From contig OY969712.1 of the NCBI GenBank assembly GCA_963702105.1, positions 2,976,001 to 3,040,000 of the forward strand: a stretch of DNA of 64,000 nucleotides. The letters are read 5' to 3'. The stretch comes from ZC4RG20 sp963702105 (GTDB lineage Bacteria > Pseudomonadota > Gammaproteobacteria > Steroidobacterales > Rariloculaceae). Shown here piece after piece: positions 9,612 through 21,146 of the stretch (position 1 is the stretch's first letter; each line of letters begins with the position of its first letter). Position numbers and translations under genes: made by a program. A model generated the notes under the pieces. It made no database searches. It saw nothing but the letters and a program-made list of their open reading frames with translations, and was not told the DNA's origin.

Positions 9612-9962
9612 TCACTTCCGCAGGATCTTCTCCATAGGCTTACCCTTTGCCAGCTCATCGATCAATTTATCCAGATAGCGGATTTCCCGCATGATCGGCT
9701 CCTCGATGTCTTCGACGCGGACACCGCAGATCGCGCCCTTTATGAGATGGCGGGAAGGGTTCAGGCCTGGCGCTTGGGTAAAGAAGGTCTCCAAGTCCGT
9801 ACGCTTCTCGAGCTGCGCTTCCAGCTTCTGTTGATTGTAGCCTGTCAGCCAACGAACGATTTCGTCGACTTCCGCTTTGGTTCGTCCCTTCTTCTCCGCT
9901 TTAGCGACGTAGTGCGGATAGACGCTCGCGAAACTCGTCGTATAGATCCGATGCTTTGCCAC
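9612..9962 (-). CDS. DUF2200 family protein
   Basis: This 116-residue protein is highly conserved across proteobacteria but has no known function. Recognisable stretches are HRIYTTSFASVYPHYVAKAEKKG, split across the N-terminus, and VRVEDIEEPIMREIRYLDKLI near the C-terminus. No signal peptide or membrane helix is visible. The start is taken as GTG at 9960-9962, which gives the family's normal N-terminus and follows a GGGGGTAGG purine-rich site. The frame also extends 14 codons further to an ATG at 10004. Confidence 0.85.
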   Translation of the reverse strand: MAKHRIYTTSFASVYPHYVAKAEKKGRTKAEVDEIVRWLTGYNQQKLEAQLEKRTDLETFFTQAPGLNPSRHLIKGAICGVRVEDIEEPIMREIRYLDKLIDELAKGKPMEKILRK

Positions 9963-10056
9963 GTGCCTACCCCCATTCCGCGCTCCTCGACCCAAAGCGG
10001 GCAACTGCCACTATATTCTTCGGCGCGGCCTCTTCGAACCGGCGTCTCCGGCCGCC

Positions 10057-10311
10057 TTACGTTTCGCCGAGCCGCGCTTCGAGATACGCGACAGTGCCCG
10101 CGACACTCGAGAGTTTCGGGTAGTCAACCTCGGGCACATCGACACCGAGGCTGCGATGGAGCGCCGTGACGAAGTTCAGCGTGTCCATCGAATCGAAGTC
10201 GAACTGTTCGCGGAAGGGAGTCCCGGGCTCGAGGACGCCCGCGTCCACGTCGGGCGCCACTTCGACGAGAGCGTCGACGACGGCCCGGGCCAGCTCCTCG
10301 TTCGATCTCAT
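10057..10311 (-). CDS. Acyl carrier protein-like protein, last gene of the acyl-CoA synthetase/E1/E2 operon
   Basis: This small acidic protein of 84 residues has the helix-DSM-helix core of acyl carrier proteins. Ser41 in FDFDSMDTLNF is the expected 4'-phosphopantetheine attachment site. Its ATG overlaps the stop codon of the E2 gene (ATGA), so it is made together with the dehydrogenase complex rather than with fatty-acid synthesis genes. A plausible but unproven role is to accept the acyl group from E2 or from the acyl-CoA synthetase. Confidence 0.85.
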   Translation of the reverse strand: MRSNEELARAVVDALVEVAPDVDAGVLEPGTPFREQFDFDSMDTLNFVTALHRSLGVDVPEVDYPKLSSVAGTVAYLEARLGET

Positions 10312-11510
10312 AGCAAGTTCTCCGGTTGCATGAGCCGCCGCCCCAAATCCGCCAGGAAGAGGCTGCCGCGGTGGCCGTCGCTCGCGCGGTGGTCGGCCGA
10401 CAGCGCGGCCGTGATGACGGGCGCGGGAACGACCTTGCCCTCCACGATCCACGGCCGCTGCACGATCGCGCCGAAGCCGACGATCGCGACCTGCGGCGGA
10501 TAGATGATCGGAAAGACGGTCTCGACGCTGCCTTCGCCGAGGCTGGAGACCGTGATCGTGCCGCCTGTGAGCTCCGTGCGCGTGAGACGGCCCGCGCGGG
10601 CGCGCTGCACGACGTCCTGAAAACGGCGCATGAGATCGGGCAGCGGCGCGAGAGCGGCGTTCTCGAGCGCGGGCGCGACGAGGCCGCCCCCGCGCAGCCG
10701 CACGGCAACACCGACGTTCGCGGCGGCGGCCGGCTCGAAGCGGCCGTCGCGCCAATACCCATTGAGCTCGGGAACGGCCCCGAGCGCGAGCGCGACGGCC
10801 TTGACGAGCAGCACGCCGTAGAGCAGGCGCTCGGTCACGGGATGAGAGGCGTTCCATTCTTCGAGCCAAGCCACCGCGTGGGTCATGTCTACGGTCGTCG
10901 CGAGATAGTAGTGCGGGATCTCGCGCTTGGAGCGGCTCATGCTTTGAGCGATGACGCCGCGCATGTCCTGAGCGGCCGGGGCATGCGGCAGGGCCCCCTG
11001 CGGCCGCGCGTCCGGCGCAGCGCGCCCGGCCCGATCCACGTCGTCGAGCGTGACGGCACCGCCGGGTCCCGTGCCCGTCAGCGACTCGGCATCGACGCCG
11101 AGCTCTCGAGCTCGACGCCTCGCGGCCGGGGAAACCGGTGGGCGGCCGGCGGCCGATGCGGCGGCAGTGGGCCGCGCTGTCGCGCCGGACGGCGCGGTCG
11201 CGGCAGCGGCACGGCCCGGCCCGCGGGCGACTTCCTCGGCGGCCGCCGAGCGCTGCTCGGCCGAGGCGGCTTCCCCGGCTTTACGGTAGGTCGCAAGCAC
11301 GGTGCCGATCGGTACTTCCGTGCCCGGCTCCACGAGCAGCCTCTCCATGACGCCGGGCTCGAAGATCTCGATGTCTATGATGCCCTTGGCCGTCTCGACC
11401 GTCGCGACGATGTCGCCGCGCTCGAACGCGTCGCCGGGCTTGACGAGCCAGTCCGTCAGCGTGCCCGCTTCCATGTCCGCCCCGAGCGAGGGCATGCGGA
11501 ACTCAGCCAT
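10308..11510 (-). CDS. 2-oxoacid dehydrogenase E2 (dihydrolipoamide acyltransferase)
   Basis: The 400-residue E2 transfers an acyl group from E1-bound ThDP through lipoamide to an acceptor. A single lipoyl domain (residues 1-78) carries Lys42 in VETAKGIIDIE, the expected lipoylation site. A Pro/Ala-rich linker and a peripheral-subunit-binding domain follow (VSPAARRRARELGVDAE). The C-terminal catalytic domain contains DHRASDGHRG near the end. The start ATG at 11508-11510 lies 8 bases inside the end of the E1 beta gene, so translation is coupled. The frame continues upstream as a shadow of E1 beta. No E3 (lipoamide dehydrogenase) gene is in the operon; the cell's shared E3 would have to serve. 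Confidence 0.92.
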   Translation of the reverse strand: MAEFRMPSLGADMEAGTLTDWLVKPGDAFERGDIVATVETAKGIIDIEIFEPGVMERLLVEPGTEVPIGTVLATYRKAGEAASAEQRSAAAEEVARGPGRAAAATAPSGATARPTAAASAAGRPPVSPAARRRARELGVDAESLTGTGPGGAVTLDDVDRAGRAAPDARPQGALPHAPAAQDMRGVIAQSMSRSKREIPHYYLATTVDMTHAVAWLEEWNASHPVTERLLYGVLLVKAVALALGAVPELNGYWRDGRFEPAAAANVGVAVRLRGGGLVAPALENAALAPLPDLMRRFQDVVQRARAGRLTRTELTGGTITVSSLGEGSVETVFPIIYPPQVAIVGFGAIVQRPWIVEGKVVPAPVITAALSADHRASDGHRGSLFLADLGRRLMQPENLL

Positions 11511-12552
11511 TCCCGAACAGCGCGGCGGCGGCGGCGACAATGCCCTCGACCTGCGGCAGCGCCGCCTCCTCGAGATGCTTCGCGTAAGGAATCGGCACCT
11601 CGGCGCTGCACACGCGCGCGAGGGGGGCGTCGAGATCGTAGAAAGCGCGCTCGCTGATGCGGGCGAGAATTTCGCCCGCGAGGCTGCCGCTGCGCCAGCC
11701 CTCGTCGACGACGACGGCGCGGCGCGTCCTGCGCACGGAGGCGAGGATCGCCGCCTCGTCGAGCGGGCGCAGCGAGCGCAGGTCCAGGACCTCGGCCTCG
11801 ATGCCCCGCTCGGCAAGCTGCCGCGCCGCCTCGAGCGTCTTCGGGAGGCTGCCGCCATAAGTGATCAACGTCAGGTCGCGGCCGGGCCGTCGCACGGCGG
11901 CATGATCAAGGTCGACGGCCGTCACGGCGGGATCGAGCTCGGCTTCGAGGTTATAGAGCATGACGTGCTCGACGATGATGACGGGATCGGGGTCGGCCAG
12001 GGCCGCGGCCAGCATGTAGCGCGCATCCTCGTGCGTCGCAGGCGCGACGACGCGCAGGCCCGGAACGTGCGCATACCAGTTCTCGAGGCTGTGCGAATGC
12101 TGCGCGGCGAGTTGACGGCCCGCGCCCGTCGCGACGCGGATCACGAGCGGGACGGAAAACTGCCCGCCGGACATGTGGCGCAGCGTCGCGGCCGTGTTCA
12201 CGATCTGATCGAGGCAGAGCAGGCTGAAATTGACGGTCATGATCTCGACGATCGGCCTCTGGCCTCCGAGCGCGGCGCCGATGCCGGCGCCGACGAACGC
12301 GGATTCCGAGAGCGGCGTATCGCGCACCCGCTCTTCGCCGAATTCCTCGACGAGGCCGAGGCTCACGGCGTAGCAGCCGCCGTAGCGCGCGACGTCCTCC
12401 CCCATGAGAAACACGCGAGGGTCCGCGACCAGCGCATCGCGCAGCGCCGCACGCATCGCTTCGCGGTAGGAGAGCTTGCCGCCCGGCTTCTCGGCTTCGC
12501 CGCTCCGCTTTCCGGACTCGCCGCCCTTCCCGGCCGCCCGCGCCACGCTCAT
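11503..12552 (-). CDS. 2-oxoacid dehydrogenase E1 component, beta subunit
   Basis: This 349-residue beta subunit pairs with the gene upstream to form the thiamine-diphosphate-dependent decarboxylase. It shows the transketolase-like pyrimidine-binding domain (MGEDVARYGGCYAVS, DTPLSESAFVGAGIGAALGG) and a C-terminal domain with ITYGGSLPKTLEAA and VVVDEGWRSGSLAGEI. About 25 residues at the N-terminus are low-complexity and charged, before the domain starts at LSYREAMRAALRD. Its ATG overlaps the E1 alpha stop (ATGA). Family members act on pyruvate, acetoin or branched-chain oxoacids; the neighbours do not settle which. Confidence 0.92.
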   Translation of the reverse strand: MSVARAAGKGGESGKRSGEAEKPGGKLSYREAMRAALRDALVADPRVFLMGEDVARYGGCYAVSLGLVEEFGEERVRDTPLSESAFVGAGIGAALGGQRPIVEIMTVNFSLLCLDQIVNTAATLRHMSGGQFSVPLVIRVATGAGRQLAAQHSHSLENWYAHVPGLRVVAPATHEDARYMLAAALADPDPVIIVEHVMLYNLEAELDPAVTAVDLDHAAVRRPGRDLTLITYGGSLPKTLEAARQLAERGIEAEVLDLRSLRPLDEAAILASVRRTRRAVVVDEGWRSGSLAGEILARISERAFYDLDAPLARVCSAEVPIPYAKHLEEAALPQVEGIVAAAAALFGNG

Positions 12553-13540
12553 GCTGCGCCCTCCCGCGCATAGACGCCGCGTTCGAGCATCTCGACGGGC
12601 TCGAACGTGCCCCGCTCGGCGAACTCGACGGCCGCCGCGATCTCGGCTGCGACCTCCGTTTCCAGCTCGCCGAGCCGCTCCTCGTCGACAAGGCCGGCCT
12701 TGCTGCAGCGCGCCGAGTACGTCGCGATCGGGCAGCGTGCCTTCCACTGCTCGACCTCCTCTTTGGCTCGATACCGCTCCGGATCGAACATGGAGTGCGC
12801 GCGGAAGCGATACGTCTGAAACTCGATGAGCTCCGGGCCGCCGCCGGCCCGCACGCGGCCGACGGCCGCCGCCGCGGCGCGCTCGCAGGCCTCCGGGTCC
12901 ATGCCGTCCACGGTTTCGGCCGGGACGGCATACGCCGCGGCCTTGCGCGCGATGTGCGTCTCGGACTCCGAACGCTCGAGCGCCGTGCCCATGGCGTAGC
13001 GGTTGTTCTCGCAAAGAAACAGCACGGGCAGCTTCCAGAGCTCGGCGAGATTCATGGATTCGTGGAACTCGCCCTCGGCCACGGCGCCCTCCCCGAAGAA
13101 GCAGGCCGTGACGGTCGGGCGGGCGGCGAGCTTCGCGGCCAGCGCGAGACCGACCGCGAGCGGCAGACCGCCGCCCACGATCGCATTGCCGCCGTAGAAG
13201 TTCGTTCGCGCATCGAACAGATGCATCGAGCCGCCGTGGCCGCGGCAGCAGCCCTCCTGCTTCCCGTACATCTCGGCCATGATGCTCGGCATCGGCACGC
13301 CGCGTGCGAGCGCATGGCCGTGCTCGCGATAGGTCGCCACGACGCCGTCCTCGGCGCCGAGGCAGCGCATGACGCCCGTCGCGACGGCCTCCTCGCCGAC
13401 GTACAGGTGCAGGAAGCCGCGGATCTTCGAAGCGCTGTAGAGCTCGGCGCACTTCTCCTCGAAGCGGCGGATGCGCAGCATCTGGCGCAGGAGCTCGAGC
13501 GCGTGCTCGCGCTGCGCGCTCGGGTTCGCCGCGGCCGCGC

Positions 13541-13544
<4 letters not shown>
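12549..13544 (-). CDS. 2-oxoacid dehydrogenase E1 component, alpha subunit
   Basis: The 331-residue alpha subunit carries the ThDP pyrophosphate/Mg site: GEGAVAEGEFHESMNLA followed by LFLCENNRYAMGT. The upstream part (FLHLYVGEEAVATGV, TYREHGHALARG, GHGGSMHLFD) is typical of PdhA/AcoA proteins. I placed the start at GTG 13542-13544. It overlaps the stop codon of the acyl-CoA synthetase gene, follows GGAG nine bases upstream and gives a standard N-terminus. The longer open frame upstream is a shadow of the synthetase gene. Confidence 0.9.
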
Positions 13545-15301
<1,757 letters not shown>

Positions 15302-15442
15302 GCCGCGAGCTTAGGAGCGCATGGCCGGGGCTCCTATGCGGGAAAACCGAGACGTCTCCTAGCCTTCTTGCGCGGGCCCCGAATTCCGCTTACTTTGCCC
15401 CGAGAACCATACGAACGACCTGGCCCGCCGGGGGAGGCAGCC

Positions 15443-16708
15443 ATGAAGACTCGAAAGGGGCCGGACCTCGAGCCCGTCGCCGGCAACGGCCTTTTGCATC
15501 GACGCTTGTTCCTGGCCGGCGCGGCCGGGCTCGCGCTGCTGCGCGTACGCCCGGCGGGCGCAGCGGCGCCGCCCGATTTGCCCGAGTGGATGAAGGCGCC
15601 CGGAAGCGGCATGAGCCCTTACGGCTCGCGCTCGAAGTACGAAGCGGGCGTCGTGCGCACGGTCGGCGCCGCGCCGGGCACGACGGGCACGGGCTCCTCT
15701 CGCACGCCCCTCGAGCATCTCGAGGGCATCATCACGCCGAGCGCCCTGCACTACGAGCGCCACCACAGCGGTGTGCCGGATATTCCGCCCGACCAGCATC
15801 GGCTTCTGGTCCACGGCCTCGTCGACCGGCCGCTGCTGTTCGATCTCGACGCGCTTTCGCGCTACCCGCTCGTCTCGCACATCCGCTTCCTCGAGTGTTC
15901 GGGCAACAGCGGCGGTCTCAACGCGCCCAAGCCGCCGCAGCTCTCGGCCGGCGGGCTGCACGGACTCGTCTCGTGCAGCGAATGGACAGGCGTACCGCTC
16001 GCGATCCTGCTTCAGGAAGCCGGCGCGCGGCCCGAAGGCCGCTGGCTGCTGGCCGAAGGCGGCGACGCGGCCGCCATGAGCCGCAGCATCCCTATGGAGA
16101 AGGCCCTCGACGACGCGGTGATCGCTCTGTATCAGAACGGCGAGCGGCTGCGGCCCGAGAACGGCTACCCGATGCGGCTGCTGCTGCCGGGCTGGGAAGG
16201 CAACACGAACGTCAAGTGGCTGCGTCGCATCAAGGTCACGGCGACGCCGACCATGACGAAGGACGAGACCTCGAAATACACGGACCTCATGCCGAACGGC
16301 AAGGCGCTGCAGTTCACGTTTCCGATGGGAGTGAAGTCCGTCATCACCTCGCCCTCGGGCGGTTTGCACATGCAAGGACCCGGCCTTTACGAGATCTCGG
16401 GGCTTGCCTGGTCGGGCGCAGGCCGCATCGCCAAGGTCGAGGTCTCGGCGGATGGCGGCATGTCCTGGGGCGAAGCAGCGTTGTCCGATCCCGTATTGCC
16501 CAAGGCGCTGACGCGCTTCCGCATGGCGTGGCGCTGGGACGGAGGTCCCGCGATCCTGCAGAGCCGGGCCGTCGACGAATCGGGCGCCGTCCAGCCGACG
16601 CGGCGCGCGCTGCTCTCGGAGCGCGGCAACGAGTTTCGTTACCACTACCACGCGATTCAGAGCTGGCAGGTCGCGGCGGACGGCGAGGTGCGCAATGTCT
16701 ACGCGTAA
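15443..16708 (+). CDS. soxC: Sulfite dehydrogenase molybdenum subunit SoxC
   Basis: This 421-residue periplasmic molybdoenzyme of the sulfite oxidase family oxidises sulfite or protein-bound sulfane sulfur. A twin-arginine signal (HRRLFLAGAAGLALL, residues 19-33) fits export of a folded Moco protein. The Moco-binding domain holds Cys152 in FLECSGNSGG, and WEGNTNVKWLRRIKV and a C-terminal dimerisation domain follow. GGGGGAGG lies just upstream of the ATG. The start of soxD overlaps its end by 14 bases. No soxXYZAB genes are in the window, so this may be a stand-alone sulfite dehydrogenase rather than part of a full Sox system. Confidence 0.9.
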   Translation: MKTRKGPDLEPVAGNGLLHRRLFLAGAAGLALLRVRPAGAAAPPDLPEWMKAPGSGMSPYGSRSKYEAGVVRTVGAAPGTTGTGSSRTPLEHLEGIITPSALHYERHHSGVPDIPPDQHRLLVHGLVDRPLLFDLDALSRYPLVSHIRFLECSGNSGGLNAPKPPQLSAGGLHGLVSCSEWTGVPLAILLQEAGARPEGRWLLAEGGDAAAMSRSIPMEKALDDAVIALYQNGERLRPENGYPMRLLLPGWEGNTNVKWLRRIKVTATPTMTKDETSKYTDLMPNGKALQFTFPMGVKSVITSPSGGLHMQGPGLYEISGLAWSGAGRIAKVEVSADGGMSWGEAALSDPVLPKALTRFRMAWRWDGGPAILQSRAVDESGAVQPTRRALLSERGNEFRYHYHAIQSWQVAADGEVRNVYA

Positions 16709-17270
16709 GCGAACGCACGGGCGCGCGATTCGCGCCATCGTCGGCCTGCTCACATTGGCCGCTGCCGCGGCCGCGTGGGCCCAGCACGGGACGAAACCGG
16801 TTCCGCAAGGGCCCCGCCTCGGCAAGCCGGCGACAGCCGCCGAGATTGCGGGGTGGGACATCAGCATTCCGCCCGATGGCGCCGGCCTTCCGAAAGGCGC
16901 GGGCACGCCCGCCGAAGGCGCGCGGGTCTATGAGGCCAAATGCATCGGGTGCCACGCCAAAGAGGGTGCGGGCGGACCGGCGGATCGGCTCGTGGGCGGC
17001 CAGGGGACGATCGCGAGCGCCAACCCCGTGCGCACGGTCGGCAGCTACTGGCCCTACGCAACGACGCTGTTCGACTACATCCGCCGCGCGATGCCGTACC
17101 CGGCACCGCACTCGCTGACGGACGACGAGGCTTACGCCCTGACCGCCTACCTGCTGCGCCTGAACGGCATCATCGGCGACGACGCCACGATCGACGCCGC
17201 GACGCTGCCCAAGATCAAGATGCCGAACGCCGGCAACTTCGAGTCGGCCTGGCCGAACTGGCGGCAGTAA
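16695..17270 (+). CDS. soxD: Sulfite dehydrogenase cytochrome c subunit SoxD-like
   Basis: The 191-residue partner of SoxC has a signal peptide (hydrophobic residues 12-28, cleavage after AWA) and one heme site C83-I-G-C86-H87. Met in RRAMPYPAPHSL is the probable sixth ligand. The product would accept electrons from the Moco subunit in the periplasm. It is shorter than diheme SoxD proteins and carries a single heme. It overlaps soxC by 14 bases and is clearly cotranscribed. Confidence 0.87.
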   Translation: MSTRKRTHGRAIRAIVGLLTLAAAAAAWAQHGTKPVPQGPRLGKPATAAEIAGWDISIPPDGAGLPKGAGTPAEGARVYEAKCIGCHAKEGAGGPADRLVGGQGTIASANPVRTVGSYWPYATTLFDYIRRAMPYPAPHSLTDDEAYALTAYLLRLNGIIGDDATIDAATLPKIKMPNAGNFESAWPNWRQ

Positions 17271-17373
17271 CCGAGCGCGCTTCCGCCCCGCTCACCCTCG
17301 ACGCTTCGCGCCATGTGCGCGGCCGCGACGCGCGCGAAGCGCTCGCGCGCGCGGCCTGTTACCCTAGCCCGCC

Positions 17374-18315
17374 ATGGGCATGATCGTAAACGGACAGTGG
17401 ACCGAGGAGCCGCCGGCCGAGACGGGCGCCGGCGGCGAGTTCAAGCGCATGGACTCGGCTTTCCGGCATTGGATCCGCGCCGACGGCTCGACGCCGTTCG
17501 AGCCCGAGCCCGGCCGCTACCATCTTTACGTCGGCTGGCACTGCCCGTGGGCCCATCGCACGATCATGTTCCGCGTGCTCAAGGGGCTCGAGGACGCTGT
17601 CAGCATCTCCTACTGCCTGCCCTACTACCGCGAGGGCGGCTGGACGTTCGAACGTCGCCCAGAATGCCCGGACTGCACGACCGACGAGGTCAACGGTTTC
17701 AGGCACCTCTACGAGGCGTACATCGCGGCCATGCCGGGCTACACCGGCAAGGTCACGATCCCGACGCTCTGGGACAAGAAGCGCGGGACGATCGTGAGCA
17801 ACGAGTCCTCGGAGATCATCCGGATGCTGAACTCCGAGTTCGCCGGCGTCGCCGGCAACGACCGCGACTACTACCCCGAGCCGCTGCGCGAGGAGATCGA
17901 CGCGGTCAACGCCTTCGTCTACGACAACGTCAACAACGGCGTCTACAAGACGGGCTTCGCGAAAAGCCAGGCTGCATATGATGCAGCCTACGACGCGCTG
18001 TTCGCCGCACTCGACGAGATCGATGCGCGCCTGGTGGGGCGGCGGTACCTGTTGGGCGACGCACAAACGGAAGCGGACTGGCGGCTGTTTCCGACGCTCG
18101 TGCGCTTCGACGTTGCCTACTTCTCGGCATTCAAGTGCAACCGCCAGCGCATCGCGGACTTTCCGCACCTGTGGCGCTACGTCAAAGACCTTTACGCGAC
18201 GCCGGGCATTGCGGCGACCGTGAAGCCGCGGCTCTACGTTCAGAACTACTATTCCCTGAAAACCGTGAATCCCAACGGGATCATCCCCAAGGGCACGCCG
18301 GTCGATTTCTCCTGA
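17374..18315 (+). CDS. Glutathionyl-hydroquinone reductase (Xi-class glutathione transferase)
   Basis: This 313-residue cytosolic enzyme reduces glutathionyl-hydroquinones with glutathione. The catalytic Cys57 lies in the class signature GWHCPWAHR. A thioredoxin-like domain is followed by an all-helical C-terminal domain (EEIDAVNAFVYDNVNNGVYKTGFA is characteristic). Length and motifs match the YqjG/ECM4 family. Such enzymes often serve quinone recycling in aromatic or chlorophenol breakdown, which fits the aromatic-oxidising genes elsewhere in the window; that link is inference. Confidence 0.92.
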   Translation: MGMIVNGQWTEEPPAETGAGGEFKRMDSAFRHWIRADGSTPFEPEPGRYHLYVGWHCPWAHRTIMFRVLKGLEDAVSISYCLPYYREGGWTFERRPECPDCTTDEVNGFRHLYEAYIAAMPGYTGKVTIPTLWDKKRGTIVSNESSEIIRMLNSEFAGVAGNDRDYYPEPLREEIDAVNAFVYDNVNNGVYKTGFAKSQAAYDAAYDALFAALDEIDARLVGRRYLLGDAQTEADWRLFPTLVRFDVAYFSAFKCNRQRIADFPHLWRYVKDLYATPGIAATVKPRLYVQNYYSLKTVNPNGIIPKGTPVDFS

Positions 18316-18328
18316 CGAGAACGCTCGT

Positions 18329-21100
18329 ATGATCATCGTCGCATTGGCGCTCGTCGGCGGCATCGCCGGCGCGGTGCTGCTCGGCGGCCACCTCGGAGGC
18401 TTCGCGCTCGGCGCCGCTTGCGGCGCGCTCGCGGGCTGGGTCAGCAGGCTCCAGGACCGGCTCGACAGGCTCGAGCGCCGCTTGGCGGAAGCGACGTTGG
18501 CGCCGCCGGCTCCGGGTCAGGCAACGTCTACCTTCACGGCGGAGCCGGCGGCTGCGGCTGCGGCTGCGGCGGCAGCTGCGGCGGCCGCGGCTGCCGCGCC
18601 CGCCGCTGCCGCACCCGCCGCCGCGACGGCAGCTACCGAGCCGCCGCCATCTCCGCCCCCAAGTCGAGCGTCTGCCGCTCGGCGTCCGCCGGGCCTCGCC
18701 GACCTCGCGCTCGACCGCCTTCGCACCTGGTTCACGACGGGCAACGTGCCCGTGAAAGTCGGCGTCGTGCTTTCGATTTTCGGCGTCGGCTTCTTGATCA
18801 AGGAGGCCGTCGACCGGCATTGGTTGGCGCTGCCCGTCGAGCTGCGGCTCGTGGCCGTCGCGCTGTTCGGCCTCGGGCTGCTCGCGCTCGGCTGGCACTT
18901 GCGAGCGCGCCAGCGGAGCTTCGCGCTGAGCATACAGGGCGGCGGCATCGCGATTCTCTATTTGACGACGTACGCATCCTTCGCGGTATTTCACTTCCTG
19001 CCCGGCGCGGCCGCGTTCGCGGTCCTGCTCGTCGTCACGGTCGCGGTCGGCGCGCTCGCCGTGCTGCAGGAGGCGCTCGCGCTCGCCGTGCTCGGCATCG
19101 TCGGCGGCTTCATGGCGCCGCTGCTGACCTCGACCGCGGAGGGAAGCCACGTCGTCCTGTTCGGCTACTATACGGTGTTGAACCTCGCGGTCGTCGGGCT
19201 CGCGTGGTTCCGGTCGTGGCGTGCGCTCAACGTCCTCGGCTTCGTCTTCACGTTCGCGATCGGCGGCGTCTGGGGCTATGAAGGCTACCGCCCCGAGCAC
19301 TTCGCGACGACCGAGCCCTTCCTCGTCCTGTTCGTGCTCATTTACACGCTGATTCCGGTGCTGTTCGCGACGCGTCAGCCGCCCGACCTCAAAGGTTTCG
19401 TAGACGGCACGCTCGTTTTCGGGACGCCGCTGGTCGGGTTCGGGCTGCAGTCCCGGCTCGTCGAGGGCATGCACCTCGGGCTCGCGACGAGTGCGCTCGT
19501 TCTCGCCGCGTACTACTTCGCGCTCGCGTTGCTGCTGCTCTCACGCCGCACGCCCGCTCTGCGAGTACTGGCCGAAGCCTTCCTCGCGCTGGCCGGCGCG
19601 TTCTTCGCGCTCTACCTGCCGTTGGCGCTCGACGCTCGCTGGACCTCGGCCGGCTGGGCCCTGCAGGGTGCGGCCGCCGTCTGGCTGGGCCTCCGACAGC
19701 GCCGCCCGGCCGTGCTGGTTTCCGGAATGGCGCTGCAAATCGCCGCGGGCGGCGTGCACTTCGTAGGCGACTACGTCGGCGGCCATGCGGGGGCGGGGCT
19801 GCCGCCATGGCCGGTGCTGAACGGCGCGTATCTCGGCGCCGTGATGCTCGCTGCGGCCGGGTGGATTTCGGCCGGGCTCATCGATCGGTATCGATCCTCC
19901 GATTCGCGACGCGCGGCCGATTCGCGACGCGCGGCCGCTCCGCAACGCGCGGCAGATTCGCACGCCACGCCGCCGCTATTCCGGGCCGCGAATGCGGTCT
20001 CCGCGTCCGTGCTTCTGGCATGGGGCACCGCATGGTGGGTGCTCGCAGGTCTCGTCGAGCTCTGGCGGCATGCGCCCGGGCGTCTCGAGCCCGCCGTCGC
20101 GCTGCTGTTCGTGGCCGCGACGGCCCTCGCGGCCGTGCTCGCCGCGCCGCGCCTCCGCTGGCCCCGGCTCAATGCGCTCGGCAACCTGATCCTGCCGGCC
20201 ATGGCGTTCGCGGCCCTTCTGGCCTCGGTTGCAAAGCCGCATCCGCTCGCCGATTTCGGCTGGCTCGCCTGGCCCTTCGCGTTCGCGGCGCACGCCGCGT
20301 TCCTGCGTCTCGCCGAGACGCAGTTTCCGCGCCTGCGTGCCGCGTTGCACATCGGCGCTTACTGGCTGCTCGCGTGGCTGCTCGCACCGGAGACGGCCTG
20401 GCTCGTCGGACGCCTCCTGCACGGCGTCTGGCCCGTCGCGGCCGCCCTCGCCGTCGTCGCCGCGCTCGTGCTGCTGACTGTGGGCGCAAGCGCCGGCGGC
20501 CGGTGGCCGGTCAGCGCCAATCGCTTTGCCTACGTATACGGCGCGGCCGGCATCGTGCTGGCCGTCCTGGCGTATGCGACGTTCCGCGTCAATCTGACTT
20601 CACCGGGCGATCCAGCACCTCTGCGCTACTTCCCCGTGCTGAACCCGCTCGAGGCCGCGAGCGCCTTCGTCGTGCTCGTCATGATCGAATGGCGGCGCGC
20701 GGCCCGGCATCCGGCATTGGACGCCCGCCTCGGCATCGCAGTCCCCACGCTCTTCGCATTGTTCCTGCTCACGATGACGGTCGCGCGCACGGTCCATCAC
20801 TGGCTCGGCGTGCCGTTCGAGTTCGAGCCGCTCGCGGCCTCGACGCAACTCGAGGCGGCGCTCTCGATCGTTTGGGGCACGGCGGGTATCGGCGCGATGC
20901 TGATCGGCACACGCAGCGTTCGCCGCGAGCTGTGGCTTGCCGGGGCCGGCCTCATGGCCATCGTCGTCCTCAAGCTGTTCCTCGTCGACTTGGGCCACGC
21001 GGGTGCGGGCGGCCGCGTAGTCTCTTTCCTCGGCGTCGGCTTGCTGCTGCTCGTCGTCGGCTACTTCGCACCCGTGCCGCCGCGTTCAACGTCGCCCTGA
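18329..21100 (+). CDS. DUF2339 large polytopic membrane protein
   Basis: This 923-residue inner-membrane protein has one N-terminal helix, a short coiled coil (LQDRLDRLERRLAEA), and a low-complexity Ala/Pro segment of about 40 residues including a run of 17 Ala. The rest is a long series of hydrophobic helices, as in the DUF2339 family. Its function is unknown. A second Arg/Ala-rich repeat (S-R-R-A-A-D units, about residues 525-550) sits between two helices. It begins 13 bases after the glutathionyl-hydroquinone reductase gene, probably in the same transcript, and converges with DUF4112. Confidence 0.85.
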   Translation: MIIVALALVGGIAGAVLLGGHLGGFALGAACGALAGWVSRLQDRLDRLERRLAEATLAPPAPGQATSTFTAEPAAAAAAAAAAAAAAAAAPAAAAPAAATAATEPPPSPPPSRASAARRPPGLADLALDRLRTWFTTGNVPVKVGVVLSIFGVGFLIKEAVDRHWLALPVELRLVAVALFGLGLLALGWHLRARQRSFALSIQGGGIAILYLTTYASFAVFHFLPGAAAFAVLLVVTVAVGALAVLQEALALAVLGIVGGFMAPLLTSTAEGSHVVLFGYYTVLNLAVVGLAWFRSWRALNVLGFVFTFAIGGVWGYEGYRPEHFATTEPFLVLFVLIYTLIPVLFATRQPPDLKGFVDGTLVFGTPLVGFGLQSRLVEGMHLGLATSALVLAAYYFALALLLLSRRTPALRVLAEAFLALAGAFFALYLPLALDARWTSAGWALQGAAAVWLGLRQRRPAVLVSGMALQIAAGGVHFVGDYVGGHAGAGLPPWPVLNGAYLGAVMLAAAGWISAGLIDRYRSSDSRRAADSRRAAAPQRAADSHATPPLFRAANAVSASVLLAWGTAWWVLAGLVELWRHAPGRLEPAVALLFVAATALAAVLAAPRLRWPRLNALGNLILPAMAFAALLASVAKPHPLADFGWLAWPFAFAAHAAFLRLAETQFPRLRAALHIGAYWLLAWLLAPETAWLVGRLLHGVWPVAAALAVVAALVLLTVGASAGGRWPVSANRFAYVYGAAGIVLAVLAYATFRVNLTSPGDPAPLRYFPVLNPLEAASAFVVLVMIEWRRAARHPALDARLGIAVPTLFALFLLTMTVARTVHHWLGVPFEFEPLAASTQLEAALSIVWGTAGIGAMLIGTRSVRRELWLAGAGLMAIVVLKLFLVDLGHAGAGGRVVSFLGVGLLLLVVGYFAPVPPRSTSP

Positions 21101-21146
21101 CGTGGCGACGTCTCGCCGCCGGCGTGGACCGGCAAGGTGAGGCGCG

